Assembly (NCBI GenBank): GCA_900095095.1
Contig: FMBT01000396.1
Location: 1-64,000, forward strand
Length of the DNA stretch: 64,000 bases
Source: Fragilariopsis cylindrus CCMP1102
Lineage: Eukaryota > Bacillariophyta > Bacillariophyceae > Bacillariales > Bacillariaceae
Reading direction: 5' to 3'
The notes below the pieces were generated by a model, which had not been told where the DNA came from, made no database searches, and saw only the letters and a program-made list of their open reading frames with translations. This document shows positions 11,604-21,827 of this stretch, piece by piece. The position numbers were made by a program, and so were the translations under genes. Numbering within the stretch: the first letter of the stretch is position 1; the number at the start of each line of letters is the position of its first letter.

Positions 11604-12869
11604 ATGAGCAGTAGGATACGAATATCCGTGGCGTTAATAACAATGGCGTTCGTGACGATCATGTCCCTTTCGTGTCGGTGCGTCCATTCATTGCTTTTGC
11701 TGCCTGGAAAACGAGCGGCTCTTCGAATAACAACGGCTGCACGATCGTCGTCGACATCGACGTCGACATCGACGTCGTCATTATCTACTGCGAGCAGTAG
11801 TAGCGAAATTAGTATCACTAGCAACGATGGAACTATAATATCGAGTGATGATCGATCTTTTTTGTCACAAGCCCTTGACCACGCAAAAATCGGTGCTGGT
11901 CATACATTCCCCAATCCTGCTGTGGGGTGTGTTATTGTAAGACAAGATACTGGTGATGTTGTGGGTGCAGGATTTCATCCACGGGCAGGATCTCCTCATG
12001 CCGAAGTATTTGCTTTGTTAGAAGCTGCGGGACATGTCAAAAGCGGTGTTGATGCGGCAAAGAGCGTTTTGGAAGCAGGGGGTAATGTCTTAGAAAACGA
12101 CAAAGATCTTCAAAGATTAATTGATGAGTACGCTGGAACTGTCGATGATGTATCGGGTCCTCAAAAGCTCTTCGCCGATAGTTTTGCTGATGTTCCAATC
12201 ACGGCATATGTAACGCTGGAACCTTGTTGTCATTACGGGAAGACTCCACCTTGTGCGGAATCGTTAGCATTAGCGAAGGTTGATCGTGTTGTAGTTGGCT
12301 TTCGAGATCCGAACCCTTGTGTTGATGGTGGTGGTGTTAAAGTTTTGCAAGATGCTGGAATCGATGTAGGAATGGCAAACGATAAAGGATGCGCTGGAAT
12401 CGTCGATGCCTTTGTGAAGCGGATACTCCCCAAAGACTACGACGATCAAAGTTACGCACACATGACGGGAGGTCATCGAAGGGCTTTACGAACGATCGCT
12501 GGTAGAAAAAAGACTGATAACACACTGAACCAGATAAGTTGGAACACAAAGGGAAGGACAGAAAAAGCAAAGAATGAAGAAGCAACGGACGGTTTGGTGC
12601 TGCCCGCTGAATGGATGGAAAATCTGGATGCTGTCTTGTGGAGAGATGAATTGGTCAATCTTCGACTCAATAAGGCCGTGGGGAAAAAGAAATTGGCAAA
12701 ACATCTGGGTGAAAGAATAGCAGCTAGTCTTGGAGCTCATGTGGCGCAAGTTATCGGCCACACCGTTTTGTTGTATCGTCCAGGTATGCCAGCAGTGTTG
12801 GATCTAGATGCACTTTCCAAAATTGATGATGACGATGACGATGACGATGATGACGATGATAACGAATAA
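11604..12869 (+). CDS. RibD-type riboflavin deaminase fused to a CRM/YhbY RNA-binding domain
   Basis: The 421-aa protein starts at ATG 11604. A hydrophobic signal (residues about 8-30) ends CVHSLLLLPG, a plausible bipartite plastid presequence. Residues about 90-275 are the pyrimidine deaminase of riboflavin synthesis, which deaminates the diamino-pyrimidine phosphate after GTP cyclohydrolase II: FPNPAVGCVIV, SPHAEVFAL (zinc His and catalytic Glu) and EPCCHYGKTPPC (zinc Cys pair), then VDRVVVGFRDPNP. About 50 extra residues sit between the HAE and PCC motifs. The RibD reductase domain is absent, as in eukaryotes that split the two steps. Residues about 290-395 instead look like a CRM/YhbY domain: HRRALRTIA, DELVNLRLNKAVGKKK, LGERIAASLGAHVAQ and VIGHTVLLYRPG. 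The tail is poly-Asp. Deaminase is firm; the CRM call rests on motif resemblance. Confidence 0.85.
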   Translation: MSSRIRISVALITMAFVTIMSLSCRCVHSLLLLPGKRAALRITTAARSSSTSTSTSTSSLSTASSSSEISITSNDGTIISSDDRSFLSQALDHAKIGAGHTFPNPAVGCVIVRQDTGDVVGAGFHPRAGSPHAEVFALLEAAGHVKSGVDAAKSVLEAGGNVLENDKDLQRLIDEYAGTVDDVSGPQKLFADSFADVPITAYVTLEPCCHYGKTPPCAESLALAKVDRVVVGFRDPNPCVDGGGVKVLQDAGIDVGMANDKGCAGIVDAFVKRILPKDYDDQSYAHMTGGHRRALRTIAGRKKTDNTLNQISWNTKGRTEKAKNEEATDGLVLPAEWMENLDAVLWRDELVNLRLNKAVGKKKLAKHLGERIAASLGAHVAQVIGHTVLLYRPGMPAVLDLDALSKIDDDDDDDDDDDDNE

Positions 12870-13300
12870 ATATCTGCGATATATATCTATATCATTGTGT
12901 CAATGATGTAAAAGTAAAAAAAGTAAAATTAGAAGCGAGATAATGATAAATATTGCTATACAAAATATAAGTATGAACACCACCAAACTTTAGTAACTAT
13001 TGAGCATGTCGAAAAATCGCTGTATCGTAGGTAGATCGGTTTCGTTTCTATATTTACTCGTCGAAAATTTCGCGGAACTCCCATTCTGTTGAGGCAAAAG
13101 TTCCCTTTTTTGTAACTGAACACATGTGGGTTTTATTTCTTGTCCCACCAAGTTATGAATAAGAATTAACTGATTCGTTCGACGAACGATTTGATATCTT
13201 CTTCTACTCCCACGATCCAAAGTAATTTTTGTTCTTATTATATTAATAGTATCTAGAATGGAGTTATTATATTATATTAAAAATAGCTTGAAGTATCTGG
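12870..13300. other. Convergent intergenic region
   Basis: The 3' ends of the plus-strand deaminase gene and the minus-strand pseudouridine synthase gene face each other here. A 76-codon open stretch on the minus strand (13220-12990, basic at its start, SRRRYQIVRRTNQ) has no ATG and no family signal. It could be a missed exon but I do not call it. The 11-mer CTCCATTCTAG (minus strand) occurs at about 13250 and again at about 13305 at the end of the synthase gene. Confidence 0.4.
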
Positions 13301-14647
13301 CTAGCTAGAATGGAGATTCTGTGCTATATTCATGAGTTTTCTTTGTGATAGGGTGGATGAATTTGATATACTTGGCATGACACACGGTGGTAATTCCTTT
13401 GCAGTAACAGACTCGTTGAGTAGCATTTGAGTTTCATCGTCCGCTCGGTTAGGGTTCGGTATCAATTCTTCCAGTTCTGATTTTGTTAATCCACCATTGG
13501 GTAGAGCATTACCATTAATTCCATATACGGTATCACCAATAATCGGATGACCAAACGCAGCTAGGTGCACATTAAGTTGATGGTAACGACCGGAAATACT
13601 CGTTAATGTTACTCGTGTTACGGGTTGACCCTGTAAAAATTCTCTATTGACGACTTCATATTTGGTAATACTTTCCTTAGGACCTTCCAATATTTTTTTA
13701 CCAACATCTTCAGCAGTTAAGTCAACTAATGCCCATTGATGGTCGTTGGTTGAAATACGAACATACGGTGGACAACGGTAATCTCTCATAATTGGTAAAT
13801 TGATTAATCCGTCATCTTTTTCGATATGTCCTGCGACGAGAGCCTCATACTTTCTTTCAACTTTCCTTTCTCGGAATACACCATTGAGTTCCCGTACAGC
13901 GTTGATATTTTTAGCCATGATGATCAATCCCGAAGTATCCATCCCCAATCGATGGACGACCATATGATCACCACTAGGTAATGATGTTTTAATATTTTCA
14001 TGTACAGTATATGCCAAGGAAGGATCATTTCCCTTACCTGGAACCGTTAATACACCAGATGGTTTATCAATGACTAAAATATTCTTATCTTCATGAATAA
14101 GGACCAAATCCTGATAATTCATTCATTTGTGTACGGAAGGGGTAGAAAAGAAGGGTGGGAAGAGGAAGAAATTAGCAATTATTACAATAGGAATATTGTA
14201 TATTGTGACATAGATATGACATGCAACAACAAATCACCATTATCAAAGACAAATGAATCGAATTTTGAATTGCATCCTGATGTACACGAAACAAATAAGA
14301 ATATGTATATGGTAGTAGCATATGTAATAAGATATTACATATAATATATAAGAAATACGTACTTCCTTTGTAAGTTGCTTCGACGTCTGATCCTTCAATC
14401 GCATTTTTTCGAGTTCTTCTTCGAGTCGAGAATTAATCAATTCAGCAGTTACTGGACCAACAAAATCTTCTTTTTGTTTTTGCTCATCTGCCACAACGAT
14501 CTCAACTGGAGCAGATTCTGATTCAACTAAAACTTCGACTGAGCTATAAATTTTCGTCGTTTTGGTATTTGAAAGCGAAGACGGAGCAAAGGCTGCTCCG
14601 CCCGATATTGCAATGGCAAACAATATAGTAGTAGTAGAAAAGCGCAT
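13301..14647 (-). CDS. RluA-family pseudouridine synthase, plastid-targeted (paralogue 1)
   Basis: Two exons, 14647-14363 and 14110-13301; the 252-nt intron (GTACGT to TATCAG) is phase 0 and joins LTKE to DLVLIHEDKN, giving 364 aa. The N-terminus is a signal peptide ending GGAAFAPSS, a textbook ASAFAP motif for diatom plastid import. The catalytic domain shows ILVIDKPSGVLTVPG, MVVHRLGMDTSGLIIMAKN, VERKYEALVAGHI, INLPIMRDYRCPPYVRIS, ITKYEVVN and SGRYHQLNVHLAAFGHPIIGDTVYG. RluA-type enzymes turn uridine into pseudouridine in rRNA or tRNA, so a plastid RNA is the likely substrate. The usual HRLD motif, with the catalytic Asp, reads HRLG here. The nearest Asp is two residues further on (HRLGMD). 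A close paralogue with the same change lies about 6 kb away on the same strand. Confidence 0.88.
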
Positions 14648-16375
14648 AGTTTCTGTGTGTAATATATATGTGAAGCTTGCTGTTGTTGCTGCTTGTTATG
14701 TTGATGTACCTGGCATTTACAGTACAAACTTGTAGATTGATGTGTGTCGTGTCTTTATGTTGTGTTATTGTTATTGTTCCGAGAACTTTTCTTCTGCGTT
14801 ACAGTAGCAAAATTTACAGCTGGTACAAAAATATATATATTTTATTGGTGGCGATCGAAAATCAAAAGTTGATGGATTTGTTCTACTGTACGAGTAAAGA
14901 AGGTAGTGTTGGCGGCCAGACTGTAGTGGTTCGCTTTTTTTTACAGAATATTAACTCTATCTAGTAAGTTACTAATGATGTAGTTACTAATGGTATAGTT
15001 ACTATCACAGTTTATCAGACCCAAAAAGCACAATAAACAGAAATGTTCCACCCTATGTTCTAATTCTGGAAAATGATATACAATGTTGACAATAGATTGA
15101 TGACAGAGCTAGAGATATGGCAAAGCACCCAGTAGTAGGGGTTATGTCAGAACAAAGAAAAGTTGTTTGATATAACATATCCCAATAACTCTTCTTTAAC
15201 CATACTGTAGGATTATCAAATGCCCCACCTTATTCATGAGTGAGTGTAACACATTAGAAGAAGAAAATATTCAGTTGTTACATAATATTGTTATAATATC
15301 CAAAATATGGTATATGATGTTACATATTATAATATAATATGTGTGTGTGCAATACCAGTTTCAGCTCCCAACCCCATCCCATTGACAGTACCCAAGCAAA
15401 ACCTGTGCCTCATGTACCACCAATCTCAAAAAATACAGTTGGTGTCATTGTGAGTGAGTGAGTCATTATTTTTGTGATCATGAATTCAAACTACGATTGG
15501 GGGGGGTATTTTACTATTTTTCGATTGTCCTCTGATTGGTTCGCACACAGAACAAGAATGTCTCATCAATCGCAGATGCGACATTTATTTATTTAAGCAA
15601 TCTTACCACATACTTCTCGTTTCTGATTGGTTCGCCAATCACAGATACTTAGTTCCTGTGCCATCAATCGCCGAAGGAAAATCTTGTGAAAATACAAAAA
15701 AATACGAAATACTCATCCTTTGAATTATTGCAATCACTAATTACCGAGGTGGATTAAAGCTAGGCTTGCTATCAAGAATTCGGCGACTAGCATTGGCTGC
15801 TCGACAAAATAATTGAAAAACATTTTTGTGAGTATTAAATTTAGTAATTGTTGTTGTATTAACGCGCACTGACTGTTTCTACTGCTCGAAGTCAACGTCA
15901 TTGGCAATTTTAGCATTGAGACAGAATTCAAGAAAAACAGTCCAACAAACTTCGTGAAGTACAACATACTTCTAGCAAGTAGCACTCATAATAGTGTTCT
16001 TATAAAGGGTCTAGTATGATACCAAGAACTATAGGATAACTAGCTAGTAAATAATAGAGTAAAAGGAATTTTTGCTTTGATTAATCTCCCTCCCTGGGAA
16101 GTAAGTTACATTAATTATTTACTAAATGATTATATTTTAGTTCTTTTTTTCGTGACATTATAAATTACAGTTACAACACTTTATTCATAGTTATTTTCGA
16201 CATAACATTTGTCGAAGGTAAATGATAATAATAATAGTACTTCTTTTTTTTCTTTTCGTTATAAAACTTGTGTCACAAATTGTTTGTTGATACATTGTGC
16301 GAAGGATCGTCAACATCGAGATGGTGATGTTCGACGATCAACTTCAATTAGTACAAATAGTGCATTCAATTCAGT
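14648..16375. other. 1.7-kb intergenic region
   Basis: The right part holds the 3' end of the 579-aa protein gene (-); the left part holds the promoter of RluA paralogue 1 (-). TACTGTA/TACAGTA words occur at 14719, 14802, 14884 and 15203. A duplicated CCAAT-containing block is listed separately. A minus-strand ORF at 15985-15737 is hydrophobic but unsupported. Confidence 0.5.
15530..15675. repeat. Imperfect direct repeat with ATTGG/CCAAT boxes
   Basis: Two blocks about 90 bp apart share TCTGATTGGTTCGC at their left end (15531 and 15622) and CATCAATCGC towards their right end. The second also contains CCAATCACAG. ATTGG/CCAAT words suggest a duplicated upstream element of NF-Y type, but no obvious start codon follows within 300 bp. 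A non-coding transcript or an unrecognised promoter is possible. Confidence 0.45.
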
Positions 16376-18115
16376 TTAATTCTTTTTCTTAGAATAAATA
16401 GCTGCGCATGCCACTTCTACCAAGACTGGTAGACTTGGGCCCTTCACTCGTTCGATAAAATGGTGAGGTGCTTTTGTTGTGGGCGTTATTATCGTTCTTT
16501 TCTTGGATGGCAAACGAGCAGCAAAGTCTAAATTTCTAACAGGAGTAGTCTGCTGCTGCTGCTGCTGAGTCTTGTGGTATGATGCACGTGAGACCTGTGG
16601 TTGAATAAGCTTTCCTTCGAAATTAGGGAAGTTATCTGGTATATGCAACCGAACGGGTTTAATATTATCACCATCACTATCACTGCTTTCACAGTAGGAG
16701 GACGTAGAAGAGGCACTTTCTCTGCTGGCGGGTGTTACGACCATCAATCCCGTAACATAGTTCGCTTCATCATCAGAAGCCTTACGCTTGGGAGTTCTCG
16801 TTTGATGTGGAGTTGATGATGATGCACCAGCGGTAGTAGTAGGACTAGAAGCGCGTTGCTGTTGTACTAGTTTCTTGGTAGTAGTATCAATACTGTTCTT
16901 GGTGGTTGCCTGTGCTTGCTCGATAAGATCAACAGTAACGTGCTCACCCTTGAGCAACGCTTCGGTCGATGCTCGGACAGCAACACGACTACTCTTTTCG
17001 ATCATCGATGCCAACATTTCCGTATTGAGATCAATTGTAACATCTGTGAGTTTATCGACGTTATTATGGTCTTCCTCCGAGCTTAAGAATGATCCTTGTA
17101 TCTTCCCTGGTACATTCAAATCGATTTGAACATTCCCAGCGGGTGAGGAAATGTTCAGAGAACATTGCATCTCAAGGACGTGGATGACATCGTAAAAGTA
17201 TTCACCTTCTTCGAGTACACTTCGACAGTCTTCTTCTTCTTCTTGTTCAACCAACCGTTGTTTCTTGAGAGGGGTACCCATTTCATCGACTGATGACACC
17301 TTGTTCATTACCTTGAAGGCAGTTGTTGCCTCTCGTACTTGAACCTTCCCCTCGATCTCTCGCAATGCCGCCACTAGTAGGGCTTCGTTCGAGTAGATGA
17401 GTTCGTGTCGTTGATTCCCATCATTGCTGAATTCCCTTTCCTTGATAACAAGTACCCTTGATAAAGAATCCACCCATGATTGTATCCTCCATTCCATAGC
17501 CTTTTGGAAGGATTCAATAACATTCCGTGCCATCGCTTCCGAAGATAGTCTTAATGCGTCTTTATCGTCCACTTTAAGAGTCCGACTCAGCATACTTCCG
17601 GGAGTATTCGTACTATTACTATTTCTTGTATCGTTAAGAGATAAAGATGGACATGTGAAACAAAATGAACTACGACGTGAAGAACCTACGCTAGTACTAG
17701 TGCTAGTGCTACTGCCTGTGGATGTAATACTATGGACCGGTGTATTTCTCCCAGAAGTCGTCGATGATGACGACGACGATGATGATGAGACCGATTGTGT
17801 CATTTCTTTGTTATTATCATTGCCCGCTGCAGTCCTTCTTTCAACGTTACCCATATCATGAATCGGAGAGGAACAGGACAAACTCATCAGTAATTTCGCC
17901 TCACGACGAACATCGTTATTGTTAACAATACTTGGATCATTGTTTCGTACGATTGATCCTAATGTATACGCAAATCTCGTTAACGCACATACTTCACTTG
18001 AGGGAGGAGACGGTATACATGTAGCAGCAGCATTATTACTACTATTAGAATCAGTAGAGACTGACCGTATCCAGCCGCCCATGGGCTTTGCCGAATGTGA
18101 TATCTGTCTATTCAT
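16376..18115 (-). CDS. Hypothetical protein, 579 aa, Ser/Thr-rich
   Basis: A single intact frame of 579 codons begins MNRQISHSAKPMGGW. I do not recognise the family. The first 200 residues are Ser/Thr/Asn-rich and probably disordered. Residues about 200-410 look folded and partly helical: RNVIESFQKAMEWRIQSWVD, LIYSNEALLVAALREIEGKV, EEGEYFYDVIHVLEMQCSLN and VTIDLNTEMLASMIEKSSRV. The last third is basic and Pro/Ser-rich, including TPKRKASDDE and KKRTIITP, which resemble nuclear localisation signals, and it ends AAIYSKKKN. A nuclear, perhaps regulatory, protein is a reasonable guess. It lies between the two plastid pseudouridine synthase genes on the same strand, so the pair is either a dispersed duplication or was split by this gene. 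Codon bias and integrity support a real gene. Confidence 0.75.
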   Translation of the reverse strand: MNRQISHSAKPMGGWIRSVSTDSNSSNNAAATCIPSPPSSEVCALTRFAYTLGSIVRNNDPSIVNNNDVRREAKLLMSLSCSSPIHDMGNVERRTAAGNDNNKEMTQSVSSSSSSSSSTTSGRNTPVHSITSTGSSTSTSTSVGSSRRSSFCFTCPSLSLNDTRNSNSTNTPGSMLSRTLKVDDKDALRLSSEAMARNVIESFQKAMEWRIQSWVDSLSRVLVIKEREFSNDGNQRHELIYSNEALLVAALREIEGKVQVREATTAFKVMNKVSSVDEMGTPLKKQRLVEQEEEEDCRSVLEEGEYFYDVIHVLEMQCSLNISSPAGNVQIDLNVPGKIQGSFLSSEEDHNNVDKLTDVTIDLNTEMLASMIEKSSRVAVRASTEALLKGEHVTVDLIEQAQATTKNSIDTTTKKLVQQQRASSPTTTAGASSSTPHQTRTPKRKASDDEANYVTGLMVVTPASRESASSTSSYCESSDSDGDNIKPVRLHIPDNFPNFEGKLIQPQVSRASYHKTQQQQQQTTPVRNLDFAARLPSKKRTIITPTTKAPHHFIERVKGPSLPVLVEVACAAIYSKKKN

Positions 18116-20187
18116 GGGTGTGTTGGCTTGTTTGAATTGCTTTTGATGCTCTATGTTATGATATGTGCAGTGTGTGATTGATTGTTTGTTTGAATACGAG
18201 GAAATGTTGTTCTTGTCAGTGTTTTGTGTGTGCAGTTGTGTCTTTGTTTTTTATGCTTCATACTGTAGTAAATTGTACAGGGTTTTTCATGCAGATTTTT
18301 TCTTATCTTTTTTCGTGGTGGTGTTCTCCATGCCATCCTGCAATGCGTTTTTACTAGGTCCGTACGTTAAATAAAATAAAAGAATGTTCGTGTTGTTTTC
18401 AACACAGAGAGAAATCACTTCTTCTTTTCACATCTCTTGACATTATTTCTACGAGAGGTGCGTGCTCTACTGCCTGATTTTTGCAATCGTGGCGCCCCGA
18501 GGGACAGGACTGAAAACAGCGAGCGCAGTTTGCGTGCAAATTTTACTACGTATTTTGAAGTGGGATTAGCTAGTAGAGGTGAGAGGTGTGTACTGTGACT
18601 GGTATGTTGAACGGAAAGTTCCTTGTTTGGTTTCACAAGAATCAGCCGGTCAAAATCAACGAGTTGGTCAAGAACCATGCCAAAAATAATCCGACGGCAA
18701 TATTTTACTACGGGGCGTATGTATTGCTGTGTATTCTATGAACAAATAATAATAATAATAAACTAAACTGTACAGTGTAGTGTTGAAATACAATAGTCAC
18801 ACCCCTGCTTATACGAGGTCACTGCAAATGCTATGACTATGCAAGGCTTGAAGATACGGTATGATATATGGACTAAGATACTGTATTCTATTAGCCCATT
18901 AACTTGTTTATCATCATTTATCTATTGCATAGATTCTATAGTAAATAATGAGAGGTGTGTTGTTTCACATCATCTCTCGTCAGCTATCAGCCACAATTTA
19001 ACTTTGCATAATATCTTTTATTGTTACGAGGAAGCGACGTGAGTCAAGATGCCATTCTATTCATGACACAACAATTACCACTAAAACCTCACACAGGGGA
19101 CCCAATCTGAACTGAATCCCCAACATGTAGTATTACAAAAGCAAAAGAAGCAGTAGTAACATTACCATCATCAATCGCTACTTCTCTTACATTCATCATC
19201 AGCAATGGACAACCTGATAATTAATTGCAGTCCAATACGAAAATAGTACAATAGTAGCAAGTCAACTGTCAGATTTCATCTGCTGCTTGCTCTGATGTGT
19301 GGTAATAAATATGCATATTCTTTTTCTTCATTCAGCTTTGTTGCTGTTGCACCCCTGTTGTATCTTCAGTCCTATATCCTTCTCTTGTAATCACTGCACT
19401 TCTGTAGAGTTCGTGTTGTTATTCCCTTCCCTACTCTTCTTCTATTGTTCAATGCCTTGTTTCTCTTGTGTTCTATCATAATGCTGCTGCTTCTAATGAT
19501 TCATAGTAACATAATAACAGTTTGAATGCTGGAAAAGGTAGTAGGGCATAGGGGGAAAATAAAATAACACAACAAGAACTATAATATATATGGTATGTGT
19601 CCAACAAAGACCTGTGCTCTCTCTTTTAATGTATCATAATACAGAATCACAGTAGTAGTAGAGATAAATAATGAATCAGTGATCACGGCTAGACAACAAT
19701 CTGGTTTAATTAATACAATGATGGCAATGAGGAGGAACAACAATAAGTAGCTGTTGGGTAAAGTTTTGAGTTGCTATATCATAATTCTGACATTATAGCA
19801 TGTACATTCAAATAGAATAATAAATATATCTCATTCTTTGTACAATTAATTGGAGTGCTGGCTACAGTTCTGAAGTTGAATCGATTGTATTTTAATAGAT
19901 GAAATGGTAACAATTCACAATTTGTTCATTCTGATGTGGTGTCGTACAAACGCATAATAATATAGCCAATGGTTCTGGGATGAAAAGATGCCGTCGCTGT
20001 CGTCGTATAATACTATATATATGTGAATTATTCTTTAGTAGTTAATTAAAAAAAAGAAACATTTCCCCCTTCATTATTATAGATCATAAATTTTACCGAA
20101 CAAGCGCTGTTCCGTCCAATTCCTTTGACTTGATTGATCCCGGCCTATCATTTGTATAGGAAGGATGTTATTTAGTAGCGCTTTCTC
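18116..20187. other. 2.1-kb intergenic region
   Basis: Upstream of the 579-aa gene and downstream of RluA paralogue 2, both on the minus strand. It is AT-rich with TACTGTA at 18261 and 18879. Short ORFs at 18415-18678 (-) and 19299-19481 (+) show no family signal. I found no RNA gene or mobile element. Confidence 0.5.
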
Positions 20188-21300
20188 CTAGAATGGAGCC
20201 TCGCTCTCAAACAATAATGGTTCATCGTCAGGTGAACGCATCGGGTGATTAAATGATAGAAATTTCGCATGGGCACACATATTGTAACCAGCTGTTGTCG
20301 CCGCTGTACCTATCGCTCTTTGTAATTCGATGCTTGCTGAGGAGGTATTATCGGATGATGATTCAGAATAATCGAGACCACCGTTGGGAAGAGCATCACC
20401 ATCCAATCCATAAACTCGATCCCCAACGATGGGATGACCAAATGCAGCCATGTGCACATTGAGTTGATGAGTGCGACCAGTAATACTCGTTAATAACAGC
20501 CTAGTAACGGGCAAGTCCGTATCCAAAAATGTTTCTCTTCCGATCACTTCGTATTTCGTTTGACTAGCCTTTGGCGCCTCGAGCAACTTTTTACCTACTA
20601 TTTTACCATCAAAATTCAACAGGGCACGTTGATGCTCGTCTGTTGATATCCTCATAAAGGGTGGTCGAACATAATCTCTCATAATTGGTAAATTGATCGT
20701 CCCTGTATCATCACTGATATGTCCACAAACCAAAACTTCATATTTTCTTACAATTTTTCTTGTCCGGAACAACGTATTTAATTCCCGTAAAATCTTCATC
20801 GTTTTTGCAAAAATGACAAGTCCTGACGTATCCATCCCCAATCGATGTACAACCATCCGATCTAACGAACTTTGACGATGATTTACTGTTTCAAAAACTG
20901 TTTGTGCCAATGTCGGTATGTCTTCTTCGCTGGGTACACATAAAACTCCCGATGGCTTGTCAACGCATATTAGCCATTTGTCTTCAAATATTATTTTCAA
21001 TTCGTCACCAGATATCTTTTTAGATTGACGATCACGAATACGCAACTTGTCGAGTTGTTGTAGATTCCGTATCCGGATCTCCTCACCTGAAATTCTCTTC
21101 TTTCCGCCTGTTGCTGCCAACTTTTCCAACCTACACCAACGGCGGTCGTTTTTGATTGTGAGTAGTCCTGCTCCTGCTCCTGCGGCTCGACTTGATGATG
21201 GAACGCCAACGAACGCAGAAACATGGTACAGCGTAATTATTATTGTGATCACTACGAGAAGCGAGGACGCCACTATTGAAGAAGTTATAGTTGCTTTCAT
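20188..21300 (-). CDS. RluA-family pseudouridine synthase, plastid-targeted (paralogue 2)
   Basis: An intronless 370-aa paralogue of the synthase at 13301-14647. The N-terminus is a strong signal peptide (SSLLVVITIIITLYHVSAFVGVP) with a VSAF|VGVP plastid motif. The catalytic domain runs WLICVDKPSGVLCVP, MVVHRLGMDTSGLVIFAKT, KIVRKYEVLVCGHI, INLPIMRDYVRPPFMRIS, QTKYEVIGRE and TGRTHQLNVHMAAFGHPIVGDRVYG. Like its paralogue it has HRLG where HRLD is expected. The shared INLPIMRDY and DALPNGGL segments show recent common ancestry, while the different N-termini and lost or gained intron show it is not a fresh copy. It probably modifies a plastid rRNA or tRNA. It is divergent with the HCF101 gene. 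Confidence 0.88.
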   Translation of the reverse strand: MKATITSSIVASSLLVVITIIITLYHVSAFVGVPSSSRAAGAGAGLLTIKNDRRWCRLEKLAATGGKKRISGEEIRIRNLQQLDKLRIRDRQSKKISGDELKIIFEDKWLICVDKPSGVLCVPSEEDIPTLAQTVFETVNHRQSSLDRMVVHRLGMDTSGLVIFAKTMKILRELNTLFRTRKIVRKYEVLVCGHISDDTGTINLPIMRDYVRPPFMRISTDEHQRALLNFDGKIVGKKLLEAPKASQTKYEVIGRETFLDTDLPVTRLLLTSITGRTHQLNVHMAAFGHPIVGDRVYGLDGDALPNGGLDYSESSSDNTSSASIELQRAIGTAATTAGYNMCAHAKFLSFNHPMRSPDDEPLLFESEAPF

Positions 21301-21827
21301 TGCTTTTGTTCTGAACTCTCTGTATTCAATGATAATATGTTCAGATAGAGCGGAATAAAAAGATAGTGCTAGTTACAGAGACAAAGTTATGGAAGAATTG
21401 TACTTCGAAGTAGAATTTACTACTACGATTGATTGATTCTTTGGCTAATAATTCGAAAAATCCTTTTTGTGGTGATGGTGATGGTGCTGGTGAGGATTTT
21501 CAATTTTGATGGCATTTTGAAAAGAGGGGATGAAAGAAGGGGGCGGTATACTACGTAATTAATGTTGTATAGGTACTACCTACTAGTAGGACCTACGACT
21601 TGTAGATGCTGATAGCTACCTTACATACCTTTTCCTGATGTGTTGGAACTTCTTCAAAAACATCACACAAATTTTAAATTGTTTCCCACAAGTTAGTGAA
21701 AAGAGAAAAGAGTGTAGTATCGAAGTATTAAAGCAATACTATTCTAAAGACGACGACCGCTGTTTCCTTGTCTGTCGAAAATCGAAAATAGCAACAAACA
21801 ATCAAATCATTTTAAAAAGCAAATACC
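21301..21827. promoter_or_regulatory. Divergent promoter, RluA paralogue 2 (-) / HCF101 (+)
   Basis: About 530 bp separate two divergent genes, both for predicted plastid proteins. It contains GATGGTGATGGTGCTGG repeats at 21475-21491 and short TAGTAGG/CTACTAG words near 21575-21600. No TATA-like element is convincing. Co-regulation is possible but not shown. Confidence 0.45.

Noticed and set aside
12990-13220. 76-codon minus-strand open stretch beginning near a Arg-rich segment
   Set aside because: No ATG, no good splice acceptor and no recognisable family; kept only as a possible missed exon.
15737-15985. 82-codon minus-strand ORF
   Set aside because: Hydrophobic chance ORF in AT-rich DNA without homologue-like motifs.
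18415-18678. 87-codon minus-strand ORF, basic
   Set aside because: No family signal; isolated between genes.
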